The notes: generated by a model from the sequence alone, not told the origin. A DNA stretch of 64,000 bases from Paenirhizobium naphthalenivorans (GCF_007992095.1 NZ_BJZP01000008.1:144991-208990); one strand, 5' to 3'. Shown: positions 18,468-27,599, counted from the first letter of the stretch. Made by a program: numbers and translations.

Positions 18468-19895
18468 CTACTGAAAATCGAAAGCGGAAAGGCCGGTGAC
18501 CATCTCATCGAGGCCGAGCGGACGCGTGACCGGCGGCTCAGCACGGGCGAGACAACCCTGCCTTTCGCACAGCCGGCAGGCGGTTCCGACAGCGACCGGC
18601 CCGAACGTCGCGCCGGCTACCACCTGACCATACACCACCTCGTCACGATGGGCGATGTCGCAGGCGACAAGCAGCGCCGTGCGCCTGACCCGCTCGTTGA
18701 AGCCGGCCTGCGGACCGTCGAGCGTGCGTGATATCGTCAGGAAGCCCGTGCCGTCCGGCATCTCGACCCCGTCGACCAGCACTTGGCCCGGCTGGGCGAA
18801 GGCGGCATGAATGTTGAGCTTGGGACAGCCGCCGCCGAACCTCGCCTGGGGATACCCTTGGGCACCGGCCTTACGGAATCGGTGGCCGGCATTGTCCACC
18901 TCCAGCATGAAGAAGGGCACGCCCGAAGCACCGGGCCGTTGCAGCATGGTCAGTCGGTTGGCCGCCTGTTCGTAGGAAACGCCAAAGCGTGAACGCAGCA
19001 TGTCAATGTCATAGCGCGCCCTTTGCGCGGCCGAAAGGAAGGCGCCGTAGGGCATGATCACCGCATGCGCCGCATAGCGTGCCAGCTCGAAACGGCCGAG
19101 ACGCTTGGCCTCGCCGGTCGAAAACGAAAGCTCATCGAGCGCCGCGGCGATCTCCTCACCAAAGGCGAGCAGACTCGCTTCCATCGCCACCTCGCGCAAC
19201 TGATCGAAAGGCGAAAGCCGCTCGGAGAGGAAGAGGCGCATAGAATGGCGGTCATAGCGCCGGCGAAGGTTCGGCATGGTGTGGATCGGCAGCGTGCGCA
19301 CGACAATACCATGCTTGGTGCGCAGCCACGCCTTTAGCGCCGGCGCAAGATCCTCGCCCGGTGACAAGCCGAGGCTGGCATGGAAAGCCTCGGCCGCATC
19401 CTCGATGTGCGCATGAAAGTTCGGCCGCTTTTCGAACCTTTCGCGCACCTCGTCGATCGGCAGGCGCGCGCCCGAGATCGAGGTCTCGTGCCCTTCGCGC
19501 GCCAGAAGCTCCGCCAGATCGGTAAGGCGCGCCGCCTGCTCGCGATAGGCGCGGTAGAGCTTGACGACTGCGGCCGCCGCGTTTGGCGCGGCTTCAGCCA
19601 CCTCGATCAGCTCCTGATCTCCCGGCACTTCGCCGGACAGGAGCGGATCGCCGAACACCTCGCGTAACTGGCCCGCCGTGCCGCCCGCCTCACCCTGCAG
19701 CTCGTCCAGATCCACCTTATAAACGGTCGCGAGCTTCAGCAGCAGCTGCACCGTCAACGGCCGCTGGTTACGTTCGATCAGGTTCAGATAGGAGGGCGAG
19801 ATTTCCAGCGCTTCCGCCATCGCCGTCTGGGTGAGACCCAGACCATTGCGGATGCGGCGGACTCTCGGGCCGGCAAAGATCTTATTCTCAGCCAT
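18468..19895 (-). CDS. XRE-family regulator with ImmA/IrrE-like and DUF2083 domains (RamB/ScfR-like)
   Basis: A 475-residue regulator. The N-terminal helix-turn-helix covers about residues 8-65 (RNGLGLTQTAMAEALEISPSYLNLIERNQRPLT in register). A middle ImmA/IrrE-like region follows with MRLFLSERLSPFDQLREVAMEASL. The C-terminal DUF2083-type domain contains a Cys cluster CRLCERQGC and the segment PQARFGGGCPKLNIHAAF. This architecture is that of RamB and short-chain-acyl-CoA-responsive regulators that control glyoxylate or acetate genes. It is divergent from isocitrate lyase, so local control of aceA is likely. ATG 19895 is the natural start; upstream in-frame codons lack family similarity. Confidence 0.85.
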   Translation of the reverse strand: MAENKIFAGPRVRRIRNGLGLTQTAMAEALEISPSYLNLIERNQRPLTVQLLLKLATVYKVDLDELQGEAGGTAGQLREVFGDPLLSGEVPGDQELIEVAEAAPNAAAAVVKLYRAYREQAARLTDLAELLAREGHETSISGARLPIDEVRERFEKRPNFHAHIEDAAEAFHASLGLSPGEDLAPALKAWLRTKHGIVVRTLPIHTMPNLRRRYDRHSMRLFLSERLSPFDQLREVAMEASLLAFGEEIAAALDELSFSTGEAKRLGRFELARYAAHAVIMPYGAFLSAAQRARYDIDMLRSRFGVSYEQAANRLTMLQRPGASGVPFFMLEVDNAGHRFRKAGAQGYPQARFGGGCPKLNIHAAFAQPGQVLVDGVEMPDGTGFLTISRTLDGPQAGFNERVRRTALLVACDIAHRDEVVYGQVVAGATFGPVAVGTACRLCERQGCLARAEPPVTRPLGLDEMVTGLSAFDFQ

Positions 19896-19907
19896 TTTGA
19901 CACACCT

Positions 19908-19967
19908 TTTACAACTTTGATCAACAAAGCACCCAACAGGAATATTTACAATTTTTACAAATTTACA
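19908..19967. promoter_or_regulatory. repeated TTTACA motifs in the regulator/aceA divergent promoter
   Basis: TTTACA occurs at 19908-19913, 19945-19950, 19954-19959 and 19962-19967, the last three nearly in helical register. An inverted repeat CTTTG-N5-CAAAG lies at 19915-19929, about 20 bp before the regulator ATG. These are candidate operators of the neighbouring RamB-like regulator; RamB sites in actinobacteria are similar A/T-rich TTTGCAAA-type sequences. The assignment is inferred. Confidence 0.4.
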
Positions 19968-20134
19968 CGACGAAAATGTCAAAGGCAATACATGCTAACC
20001 TCTTTCCAGGCATCGAATTCGCCTTTCTTCTGGAAGTTTTGTGCAGCGCGCTGTAAATCAAGTCACATCGAAAGCGAGATTTCTGGTGCCAAAAGGACAG
20101 AGGTTTCGTGCACCAGAGCAAGAGGGAGTTTGTT

Positions 20135-21424
20135 ATGACTGATTTTTACAACGTCGTTCCGAATGCGCCGCAGGGCCGCTATGACGGCATTGAGCGTCCA
20201 TACACCGCCGAAGACGTCAAGCGCCTGCGTGGTTCCGTCGAAATCAAGTACTCTCTGGCTGAAATGGGCGCCAACCGCCTGTGGAAGCTGATCAACGAAG
20301 AACCCTTCATCAACGCTCTCGGCGCACTTTCCGGCAATCAGGCCATGCAGATGGTTCGCGCCGGTCTCAAGGCCATCTACCTCTCCGGCTGGCAGGTTGC
20401 CGCCGATGCCAACACCGCGTCTGCCATGTATCCGGACCAGTCGCTTTATCCGGCCAACGCCGCGCCGGAACTGGCCAAGCGCATCAACCGCACGCTGCAG
20501 CGCGCTGACCAGATCGAAACCGCTGAAGGCAAGGGCCTTTCGGTCGACACCTGGTTCGCTCCAATCGTCGCTGACGCGGAAGCCGGCTTCGGTGGTCCGC
20601 TCAACGCCTTCGAAATCATGAAGGCCTTCATCGAAGCCGGCGCCGCAGGCGTTCACTTCGAAGACCAGCTCGCTTCGGAAAAGAAATGCGGCCATCTCGG
20701 CGGCAAGGTTCTGATCCCGACGGCAGCCCATATCCGCAACCTGAACGCCGCACGCCTCGCCGCCGACGTCATGGGCGTACCGACGCTGATCGTCGCCCGT
20801 ACCGACGCTGAAGCCGCCAAGCTTCTCACCTCGGACATCGACGAACGCGACCGTCCCTTCGTTGATTACGACGCAGGCCGCACCGCAGAAGGCTTCTACC
20901 AGGTCAAGAACGGTATCGAGCCCTGCATCGCCCGTGCGATCGCTTATGCTCCGCACTGCGACCTGATCTGGATGGAAACCGGCAAGCCGGACCTCGAACA
21001 GGCCCGCAAGTTCGCCGAAGCCGTGCACAAGGCGCATCCAGGCAAGAAGCTGGCCTACAATTGCTCGCCGTCGTTCAACTGGAAGAAAAACCTCGACGAT
21101 GCGACGATTGCCAAGTTCCAGAAGGAGCTGGGTGCGATGGGCTACAAGTTCCAGTTCATCACACTCGCCGGCTTCCACCAGCTGAACTACGGCATGTTCG
21201 AACTGGCCCGCGGCTACAAGGATCGCCAGATGGCGGCCTACTCGGAGCTGCAGGAAGCGGAATTCGCCGCAGAGGTCAACGGCTACACCGCCACCAAGCA
21301 CCAGCGCGAAGTCGGCACCGGCTATTTCGACGCCGTCTCGCTGGCAATCACCGGCGGCCAGTCCTCGACCACGGCGATGAAGGAATCGACCGAAACCGAG
21401 CAGTTCAAGCCGGCCGCTGAATAA
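20135..21424 (+). CDS. aceA: isocitrate lyase
   Basis: A 429-residue isocitrate lyase that cleaves isocitrate to glyoxylate and succinate (glyoxylate shunt). The catalytic signature KKCGHLGGK is present, with the active Cys at about residue 185. Also present are the metal/substrate segment [15 protein letters not shown] and the family-typical YNCSPSFNW. The ATG at 20135 has GAGGGAG seven bases upstream and gives the usual length of alphaproteobacterial enzymes. It is divergent from the RamB/ScfR-like regulator. It would be needed for growth on acetate, acetoacetate or PHB-derived C2 units, consistent with the acetoacetyl-CoA synthetase in the same window. Confidence 0.95.
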   Translation: MTDFYNVVPNAPQGRYDGIERPYTAEDVKRLRGSVEIKYSLAEMGANRLWKLINEEPFINALGALSGNQAMQMVRAGLKAIYLSGWQVAADANTASAMYPDQSLYPANAAPELAKRINRTLQRADQIETAEGKGLSVDTWFAPIVADAEAGFGGPLNAFEIMKAFIEAGAAGVHFEDQLASEKKCGHLGGKVLIPTAAHIRNLNAARLAADVMGVPTLIVARTDAEAAKLLTSDIDERDRPFVDYDAGRTAEGFYQVKNGIEPCIARAIAYAPHCDLIWMETGKPDLEQARKFAEAVHKAHPGKKLAYNCSPSFNWKKNLDDATIAKFQKELGAMGYKFQFITLAGFHQLNYGMFELARGYKDRQMAAYSELQEAEFAAEVNGYTATKHQREVGTGYFDAVSLAITGGQSSTTAMKESTETEQFKPAAE

Positions 21425-21464
21425 TAGGGAAAGGCCTCGCTTGCGCGGCCTACCCCCACCTTAA

Positions 21465-21490
21465 CCCTCTCCCCGCCCGCGGGGAGAGGG
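21465..21490. repeat. REP-like extragenic palindrome
   Basis: A perfect palindrome with 12-base arms CCCTCTCCCCGC / GCGGGGAGAGGG and a 2-base centre, in the gap between aceA and a small ORF. This GC-rich CCTCTCCCC form is a common dispersed extragenic palindrome in proteobacterial genomes. As RNA it would form a hairpin after aceA. Confidence 0.65.
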
Positions 21491-21543
21491 GCACTCGCCC
21501 GGATCAACACTTCAAGAACCCCGCATATAAGAGGAGAAATGCC

Positions 21544-21780
21544 ATGACCCCGCAGACCCGAGTTAAAGAACGCGCCGAAGAACAGGCATCCGCCATGAGC
21601 GCCGACCAGCAGGCCATGATCCGTATGGTCGCCAACGACCTGCATCGTCTCAACCAGTCCGTCATGAAGGCGGTTGATGCTGGTGTTTCGGTCGAGCTCG
21701 TTCGTTCGGCCCGCCATCACGGTGGTGAAGGCAATTGGGGCGATCTGCTGATCCCGGTCATCGTGACCCAGGGCAAGTAA
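21544..21780 (+). CDS. conserved small hypothetical protein downstream of aceA
   Basis: A 78-residue, mostly polar protein, probably helical in its first two thirds (ERAEEQASAMSADQQAMIRMV) and ending WGDLLIPVIVTQGK. The ATG has GAGGAGAAAT just upstream. No signal peptide or membrane segment. Codon use resembles its neighbours. The spacing from aceA (119 bp) with an intervening palindrome suggests read-through from aceA or its own weak promoter. I recognise no functional family. Confidence 0.6.
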   Translation: MTPQTRVKERAEEQASAMSADQQAMIRMVANDLHRLNQSVMKAVDAGVSVELVRSARHHGGEGNWGDLLIPVIVTQGK

Positions 21781-21905
21781 AAAGCTTCAAGGACCATCTG
21801 GGGCGTCCAAGCCCCGGGTCGGCTCCCGCGCAATGATCGCTGGCTTCGGGGGGAGCATGTGCGGTCGCTGCGCGGGATTTTCGTTTGCGAACCTGCCAGC
21901 AAAGC

Positions 21906-22784
21906 TCACCCGCCGTGACTCGGCCGCTTGCCGGCGAAAAGATCAGCATGGGCGATCATTAGTTTGCGCATCCTCTCGACCACGATGCGGATTTCCCGCC
22001 GGTGCCGATCGTCATTGTTCATGACGATCCACTGGCGATGACGCAAATCCTTGATCTCGCCACCCATGCGCTCCAACCTAGGCTCGAGGTCACCGACGAA
22101 GCAAGGCAGCACAGCAATGCCGGCGCCTGACAAAGCCAAGTCGCGTAGAGAACGCGGCCGATTGACGGTGACGACGATATTTCCCGCCTGATTCTCGTGC
22201 GGCCAGCGCAGATAAGCCGAGATCGCGTTCTCGGTATCGACCGCAAGCCACCGGCCCGGACCGACGTCCACGCTGTAACGGGCGCGATAGGCGGCATAGG
22301 CCACCTCCCCGACCATAACGGCCGCAAGATTCCCTTCCTCCGCCTCAAAGGCACGGATTCCAATGTCCGTCTCGCGATGTGCAAGGCTCGCGCGCCGTTC
22401 GGCAATGTGTAGATCTATGCGAAAATCGTCACGCTCCGTACAGATCGCCGGAAAATTATCGGCGAGCAGCCAGCCGTTCCAAGTGCCGGCGACGATCCGG
22501 ACCAGCGCCTGCCCGGACGCTCCGCCGCGCCAGATCTCGACCTTGCGGGCAGCAGCCTCCAGTTCGGTCAAATGATCGAGCAACTGCCGGCCGTCAGCGG
22601 TCAGCCGATAGCCGGTCTGGCTGCGGATGAAGAGTTCCCGGCCAATCTCCCGCTCGAACTCGACCATGCGCCGACCGAGCGTCGCCGGACTGAGGGCCGT
22701 CACGCCGGCCGCCGCCGTCAGTCCGCCATGGCGAGCGACGGCGAGGAAGATCTGATAGTTGTCCCAGGCGATATTTTTCATCAT
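21906..22784 (-). CDS. LysR-family transcriptional regulator
   Basis: A 292-residue LysR-type regulator. It has an N-terminal winged helix-turn-helix (about 5-65: YQIFLAVARHGGLTAAAG, SPATLGRRMVEFEREIGRELF, then GYRLTADGR) and a C-terminal effector-binding domain. The open half lacks a clear substrate hint. Both ATG codons at 22784 and 22781 are usable. The nearest genes are small ORFs on the far side, so the target is not evident. Confidence 0.85.
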   Translation of the reverse strand: MMKNIAWDNYQIFLAVARHGGLTAAAGVTALSPATLGRRMVEFEREIGRELFIRSQTGYRLTADGRQLLDHLTELEAAARKVEIWRGGASGQALVRIVAGTWNGWLLADNFPAICTERDDFRIDLHIAERRASLAHRETDIGIRAFEAEEGNLAAVMVGEVAYAAYRARYSVDVGPGRWLAVDTENAISAYLRWPHENQAGNIVVTVNRPRSLRDLALSGAGIAVLPCFVGDLEPRLERMGGEIKDLRHRQWIVMNNDDRHRREIRIVVERMRKLMIAHADLFAGKRPSHGG

Positions 22785-22868
22785 TGAAAAATGTAGCCCG
22801 TTTTTTCGGGTTTAGCAGTTAAAATTGACCGTATAGATCAATTGATGGCTCACCGGAGGAGAACCATC

Positions 22869-23153
22869 ATGGACGGCCAATATGGATTGTTGTTTCTTTT
22901 GGCGCTCAAGCGGCCCGCTTCCCGCGACTGCAGCGCAAAGGCCGAAGATGCCTACTATGCCTGCTTCGGCGAGAGCCCGCGCCGGCGACTGGCAAGGCTT
23001 TTCAGGTCGCTGCCTTTGGCAACGAGGCGTTCGGAGCCAAGGTATGCGGAAGCGTTTTGTTCAGAACCGCAATCACCAGCCGTTGGGGGGATAGCCGCGG
23101 AGACAAACGTGCAAGCGGTGCCGCTCAGCCATGGGACCCGCAAAGGCGCGTAA
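22869..23153 (+). CDS. hypothetical protein, uncertain
   Basis: A 94-codon ORF with a strong ribosome site (GGAGGAG, seven bases, ATG). It begins MDGQYGLLFLLALKRPASRD and becomes Arg-rich, without a clear domain. It lies divergent from the LysR gene. Codon use in the second half (AGG, ATA, TCA) is unlike neighbouring genes, which suggests a decayed gene or a spurious ORF, despite the good start. No family recognised. Confidence 0.3.
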   Translation: MDGQYGLLFLLALKRPASRDCSAKAEDAYYACFGESPRRRLARLFRSLPLATRRSEPRYAEAFCSEPQSPAVGGIAAETNVQAVPLSHGTRKGA

Positions 23154-23165
23154 GGAAGAGGCGGT

Positions 23166-23312
23166 TCAACCGAACAGGGCTGCCGCACTGACGAGCGCAA
23201 GCGCGCTACAAGCGCCGAGGCTGAGGAGGGCTAGATGCCAAAGGCGAGCGCTCTCCGCTTCGCGGGTCTTGGCAATGGCGATGGCCCGTGGCTTGCTGTT
23301 TTTCATGTTCAT
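23166..23312 (-). CDS. small single-pass membrane protein, hypothetical
   Basis: A 48-residue ORF, too short for routine calling. It has a charged N-terminus (MNMKNSKPRAIAIAKTREAE) followed by one hydrophobic helix (LWHLALLSLGACSALALVSAAALFG) and a stop. An AGGA lies about nine bases before the ATG. The pattern (basic start, single C-terminal helix) is plausible for a small inner-membrane protein. It overlaps an unlikely ORF on the other strand. No family recognised. Confidence 0.4.
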   Translation of the reverse strand: MNMKNSKPRAIAIAKTREAESARLWHLALLSLGACSALALVSAAALFG

Positions 23313-23520
23313 CGACGCGATCCTGGAGACTGCCGTTGAAGAAACAATGCCGACTTAACGCGGCGATCCGGTCCGACCTCATGTCCCATCCCGCAAGGGA
23401 TACCGGCATCGAACCAGCATGACTGGAGCGCGTTAACAATAGCTAAATTATGGCGATAAGCCCACACAAATCAACGCGCTCGGAAATAAAGGGACACGCG
23501 CCGCGGGCGGACGTCGCAAG

Positions 23521-24702
23521 TCAGACACTCTCACCGGTTGCGTGACCAGAGGCCCAGGCCCATTGGAAATTATAGCCGCCGAGCCAGCCGGTGACATCGA
23601 CGCATTCGCCGATGAAATAGAGGCCGGGCACGGCCTTCGCCGCCATGGTCCTCGAATCGAGGCCAGCGGTATCGATACCTCCGATCGTGACTTCGGCTGT
23701 GCGATAGCCTTCCGAGCCGGCCGGCTTGATCGTCCAGCCATGAAGGAAAGCGGCGAGCATCTCCAACGCCTTGTCGGACAGATCGGCGAGCGGCCTGTCG
23801 ATCTTCTGGCGCTCGACGACATATTGCGCGAGCCTTTTCGGCAGATGCTGCGCCAGCACGGTCTGCACGGCCTGCCGACCGTTGTCCCGCTTCGCCGCTT
23901 TCAGGACGGCCGCGAAGTCGACGTCGGGTTCCAGCGACAGGGTGACTTCATCTCCTTCGCGCCAGTAGCTGGAGATCTGCAGGATCGCCGGGCCGGACAG
24001 TCCCCGATGGGTGAAAAGCAGTGCCTCGCGGAAAGCCGTCTTGCCGTGGCGCACCTCCGCATCGACTGCCACGCCAGAGAGCGGCACGAGTTCCGAAAGC
24101 AACCCGGGATCAAGCGTCAACGGCACGAGGCCGGGCCGGGTATCGGTCAGGGCGAGCCCAAACTGTTCGGCGACCCTGTAGGCAAAGCCGGTCGCACCCA
24201 TTTTAGGAATCGACTTGCCGCCCGTGGCGATCACCAGCGAACCGGCGTGGATCTCGCCGTCGCCAGTCGACAGCCGGAAACCGCCCTCCCCCTTCCCGAC
24301 ATCCGAGATCTCGACGCCGAGCCGCATATCGACGCCGGCGGCCCGCATCTCGTCCAGCAGCATACGGATAATGTCCCTGGCGCTGTCGTCGCAGAACAAT
24401 TGTCCAAGCGTCTTTTCGTGCCAGGTGATGTTGTGTTTCTCGACCATGGCGAGAAAGTCGGCTGGCGTGAAACGGGCGAGCGCCGACTTCATGAAGTGCG
24501 GATTGCCGGACAGATAGTTCTTGGGGCCGGCATGGAGATTGGTGAAATTGCAGCGCCCGCCGCCGGAAATGCGGATTTTTTCGCCCGGCGCCTTGGCATG
24601 ATCGACGAGTACGACCGAGCGTCCACGCCGGCCGGCGGTCAGCGCACACATCATACCGGCAGCACCGGCGCCTATGATAGCTACATCGAATATACGCGCC
24701 AA
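23521..24702 (-). CDS. NAD(P)/FAD-dependent oxidoreductase, HI0933 family
   Basis: A flavoprotein of 393 residues with the N-terminal dinucleotide motif DVAIIGAGAAGMMCALTA and the family hallmark KIRISGGGRCNFTN. It continues with the conserved LFCDDSA, VIATGGKSIPKMGATG and the C-terminal YFIGECVDVTGWLGGYNFQWAWASG. HI0933-like (BaiN-type) proteins bind FAD; the natural substrate of most members is not known. A TTG at 24702 with AGGGA upstream gives the usual family start; a GTG at 24744 would add 14 residues. It stands alone, divergent from puuA. Confidence 0.85.
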   Translation of the reverse strand: MARIFDVAIIGAGAAGMMCALTAGRRGRSVVLVDHAKAPGEKIRISGGGRCNFTNLHAGPKNYLSGNPHFMKSALARFTPADFLAMVEKHNITWHEKTLGQLFCDDSARDIIRMLLDEMRAAGVDMRLGVEISDVGKGEGGFRLSTGDGEIHAGSLVIATGGKSIPKMGATGFAYRVAEQFGLALTDTRPGLVPLTLDPGLLSELVPLSGVAVDAEVRHGKTAFREALLFTHRGLSGPAILQISSYWREGDEVTLSLEPDVDFAAVLKAAKRDNGRQAVQTVLAQHLPKRLAQYVVERQKIDRPLADLSDKALEMLAAFLHGWTIKPAGSEGYRTAEVTIGGIDTAGLDSRTMAAKAVPGLYFIGECVDVTGWLGGYNFQWAWASGHATGESV

Positions 24703-24829
24703 TTTCCGGTCCCTGCGACAAATATTACCTGTCTTTTCTATCACCCGACCAAAGTCAATGCCGTTTCCCCCCTCGCCAAACGCCGAAGTCGGGGTATGAT
24801 ACCGTCATCAACAACCACATCGGTGAGAC

Positions 24830-26266
24830 ATGCCTCCGAAGAAAAATATGCTCAGACCCAAAGGCGCGGCTGCGAAAAAGGCGAGCATTCCTCCGGACCC
24901 CAAGTCGACCCGCGGCGTCAAAACCTGGAAAGAAGCGACTGCCTGGCTTCGTGCCCGCGGCATCGAGGACATCGAGTGCATCACCCCGGACCTTGCCGGC
25001 GTGCCGCGCGGAAAAATGATGCCGACTTCCAAGTTTACCGGCGACTCCTCGCTCGCCTTGCCCTCGGCGCTCTACCGCCACACCATTTCAGGCGAATACC
25101 CGGAGGAGACAGAGAACTTCCGCTACGAGCCGCGTGACAGCGACCTGAAGCTCTTGCCCGATCTGTCGACCCTTTCGGTTGTGCCGTGGGAAACCGACCC
25201 GACTGCGCAGGTGATCTGCGACGTCGTTGGTTCTGACGGCCAGCAGACGTCCTACACACCACGCAACGTCCTGAAGAACATCCTTAAGCTCTATGACGAC
25301 AAGGGCTGGAAGCCGGTGGTCGCGCCGGAGATCGAGTTCTACCTCGTCGCGATGAACGACGACCCTGATTACCCGCTGCATCCACCGAAGGGCCGTTCCG
25401 GCCGCTCCATTCTCGGCGGCCAGGGCTATTCAATCGCCGGCATCAACGAGTTCGACGAGCTGATCGACGACATCTACCACTTCTCTGAAAAGCAGGGACT
25501 GGAGATCGATACACTGATCCACGAGGAGGGCCCGGCCCAGCTCGAGATCAACCTGCGCCACGGCGACCCGATCGAACTTGCCGATCAGGTGTTCCTGTTC
25601 AAGCGCACGATCCGCGAGGCCGCTCTGAAGCATGGCATCTACGCCACCTTCATGGCCAAGCCGATGCAGGGACAGCCGGGTTCTGCTATGCATATTCACC
25701 AGTCGGTAGTTGATGCCGAGACGGGCAAGAACATCTTCTCCAATCCGGACGGCTCGCCGTCAAAGGAGTTTTTCCACTTCATCGGAGGCATGCAGAAATA
25801 CGTGCCGAGCGCCTTGGTCATGCTGGCGCCCTACGTGAACTCCTACCGGCGCCTGACCCCCGACATGGCGGCTCCCGTCAACAATGCCTGGGGCTATGAC
25901 AATCGCACCACGGCCTTCCGTGTTCCGGTCTCGAATGCGGCGGCCCGCCGCGTCGAGAACCGCCTGCCGAGTTCGGACGCCAATTCCTATCTCGCGCTCG
26001 CGGCCTCGCTCGCCTGCGGCTACCTCGGCATCATCAAGGCGATCGAGCCGACGGCTGCGGCAGAAGGCTCGGCCAACGAGGGGTCCGTCGACCTGCCACG
26101 CGGCCTGCTCGAAGCGGTGTCGCTGATGGAGAACGAACCCGATTTCCTTGAGGTCTTCGGTGAGGAATTCATCGGCATCTATGCCGGCGTGAAACGCGGC
26201 GAGTTCGAGACCTTCATGCAAGTGATCAGCCCGTGGGAACGCGAATTCCTGCTGCTGAACGTCTGA
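24830..26266 (+). CDS. puuA: glutamine synthetase family protein, probable gamma-glutamylputrescine synthetase
   Basis: A 478-residue glutamine-synthetase-fold enzyme. It has the beta-grasp N-domain (GVPRGKMMP), the metal-binding APEIEFYLV and GPAQLEINL, the His-containing GSAMHIHQSV and an Arg motif ENRLPSSDANSYL. It lacks the adenylylation Tyr loop of GlnA. The first 30 residues are a basic, Pro/Lys-rich extension. The next gene, 12 bp on, is a PuuB-like oxidase. Together with potFGHI in the same window this points to ATP-dependent gamma-glutamylation of putrescine (Puu pathway). Other amine substrates remain possible. Confidence 0.8.
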   Translation: MPPKKNMLRPKGAAAKKASIPPDPKSTRGVKTWKEATAWLRARGIEDIECITPDLAGVPRGKMMPTSKFTGDSSLALPSALYRHTISGEYPEETENFRYEPRDSDLKLLPDLSTLSVVPWETDPTAQVICDVVGSDGQQTSYTPRNVLKNILKLYDDKGWKPVVAPEIEFYLVAMNDDPDYPLHPPKGRSGRSILGGQGYSIAGINEFDELIDDIYHFSEKQGLEIDTLIHEEGPAQLEINLRHGDPIELADQVFLFKRTIREAALKHGIYATFMAKPMQGQPGSAMHIHQSVVDAETGKNIFSNPDGSPSKEFFHFIGGMQKYVPSALVMLAPYVNSYRRLTPDMAAPVNNAWGYDNRTTAFRVPVSNAAARRVENRLPSSDANSYLALAASLACGYLGIIKAIEPTAAAEGSANEGSVDLPRGLLEAVSLMENEPDFLEVFGEEFIGIYAGVKRGEFETFMQVISPWEREFLLLNV

Positions 26267-26278
26267 GGGGGGCTTACC

Positions 26279-27565
26279 ATGGCATGGCAAAGCCCGATCG
26301 CGCCGGGGATTTCCTGGTATCAGGCAGGTATTGACGAGCGCCCGGACTATCCAGCGCTCGACGGCTCGAAGAGTGTGGACGTCGCCATCATCGGCGGCGG
26401 TTTCACCGGAATGCAGGCGGCATATAATCTCGCCAAGGCCGGCCTGTCCGTCACCTTGATCGAAGGCGCCCGCATCGGCGACGGCGCCTCCGGCCGCAAC
26501 GGCGGGCAAATGGGGACCGGCCAGCGCTGGTATCCGGAGGAACTGGAAGCCGAACTCGGCTATGAACGGTCCAAGGCGCTGTTCGACCTTGCTGAAAACG
26601 CCAAGAAGTATGTCCTCTCCTTCGCCGAGACCCATGGCATAGACATGGAGTTCATGCCTGGCCAGATGAACGTCTCCCACAAGCCTGGGCATGACAAGGA
26701 ATACCAGCGGACAGCGGAAATCGCGGCAACCCGCTACGGCTATCCGCACTTCACCTACATGGACGGCAAGGAGACCGCCGAACGCGTCGGCTCCAGGCGT
26801 TTCTATTGCGGCGTTCGCGATACGGGAACCGGCCATATCCATCCGCTGAAGCTGATCGTCGGGCTCGCTCGTGCGGCCAAGGCGGCGGGTGCGGACATCC
26901 ATGAAATGACCGCGGCCTCGGCAATCCGCCAATCCGGCGGCAAGACTCTGATCGATACGCCGACCGGCACGATCACCGCGGACAAGGTCCTGATCGCCAC
27001 AAATGCCTACATCGGCAATCTCGAACCGGTGACCGCCGCGCATGTCATGCCGATCCGCTCCTTCATCGGAGCGACCGTCCCGCTGGATAAATTCCCGTCA
27101 GTGATCCCGGGTTCGGAGTCGATCGCCGACTCCCGCTTCGTCGTGCGCTACTGGCGCCGCACGCGCGACGGCCGCTTGCTGTTCGGCGGGCGCGAGGCCT
27201 ACACCTCGGATACGCCGCGCGACATCTCCAGCCATATCCGCCGGCAGATCGCCGAGATCTATCCGGAGCTCAAGGATATCGAGATCACCCATGGCTGGGG
27301 CGGATCGGTCGGCATCACCATGCCGCGCAAGCCGTTCGCCCGCGAGGTCATGCCCGGCGTCACCGCGATCGGTGGCTATTCCGGCCACGGCGTGATGCTG
27401 TCCAATTATTGCGGCAAGCTCTACGCCGATGCCGTGACCGGCCAAGGGCGTGAGCTCGGTCATCTGATTGACATGAAGATTCCACCTTTCCCCGGTGGAT
27501 CCCGCCTGCGCACGCCTCTGCTTTTCCTCGCGCTCACCTGGTACGCCCTACGCGACCGGTTCTGA
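26279..27565 (+). CDS. puuB: FAD-dependent amine oxidoreductase, probable gamma-glutamylputrescine oxidase
   Basis: A 428-residue DAO-family flavoprotein. The FAD-binding motif DVAIIGGGFTGMQAAYNLAK lies near residue 40, followed by GASGRNGGQMGTGQRW (the SGRN-GG motif typical of PuuB/OrdL). The C-terminal flavin segment is VTAIGGYSGHGVMLSNYCGKLYADA. It would oxidise gamma-glutamylputrescine to the aldehyde, releasing ammonia and peroxide. GAGGGGG lies before the ATG, 12 bp after puuA. No aldehyde dehydrogenase or hydrolase (puuC, puuD) is present here. Confidence 0.8.
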   Translation: MAWQSPIAPGISWYQAGIDERPDYPALDGSKSVDVAIIGGGFTGMQAAYNLAKAGLSVTLIEGARIGDGASGRNGGQMGTGQRWYPEELEAELGYERSKALFDLAENAKKYVLSFAETHGIDMEFMPGQMNVSHKPGHDKEYQRTAEIAATRYGYPHFTYMDGKETAERVGSRRFYCGVRDTGTGHIHPLKLIVGLARAAKAAGADIHEMTAASAIRQSGGKTLIDTPTGTITADKVLIATNAYIGNLEPVTAAHVMPIRSFIGATVPLDKFPSVIPGSESIADSRFVVRYWRRTRDGRLLFGGREAYTSDTPRDISSHIRRQIAEIYPELKDIEITHGWGGSVGITMPRKPFAREVMPGVTAIGGYSGHGVMLSNYCGKLYADAVTGQGRELGHLIDMKIPPFPGGSRLRTPLLFLALTWYALRDRF

Positions 27566-27576
27566 TTTTTTGCAGC

Positions 27577-27599
27577 GCGGGCGCGGTTTTCGCGCCTGC
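27577..27599 (+). terminator. probable terminator after puuB
   Basis: A 9-bp stem (GCGGGCGCG with CGCGCCTGC, one G-T pair) around a 5-base loop, 11 bp after the puuB stop. A run of seven T follows, but only about ten bases later, so termination may be incomplete. Confidence 0.5.

Noticed and set aside
20063..21301. Long minus-strand ORF opposite aceA
   Set aside because: Antisense to the catalytic core of isocitrate lyase, with no ribosome site and no recognisable domain.
23431..23450. CtrA-box-like TTAAC upstream of the HI0933 gene end
   Set aside because: The second half reads TAAA, not TTAA, and it lies downstream of the gene rather than in a promoter.
25760..27043. Minus-strand ORF across puuA and puuB
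   Set aside because: It spans two real genes in antisense and has no motif or start signal.
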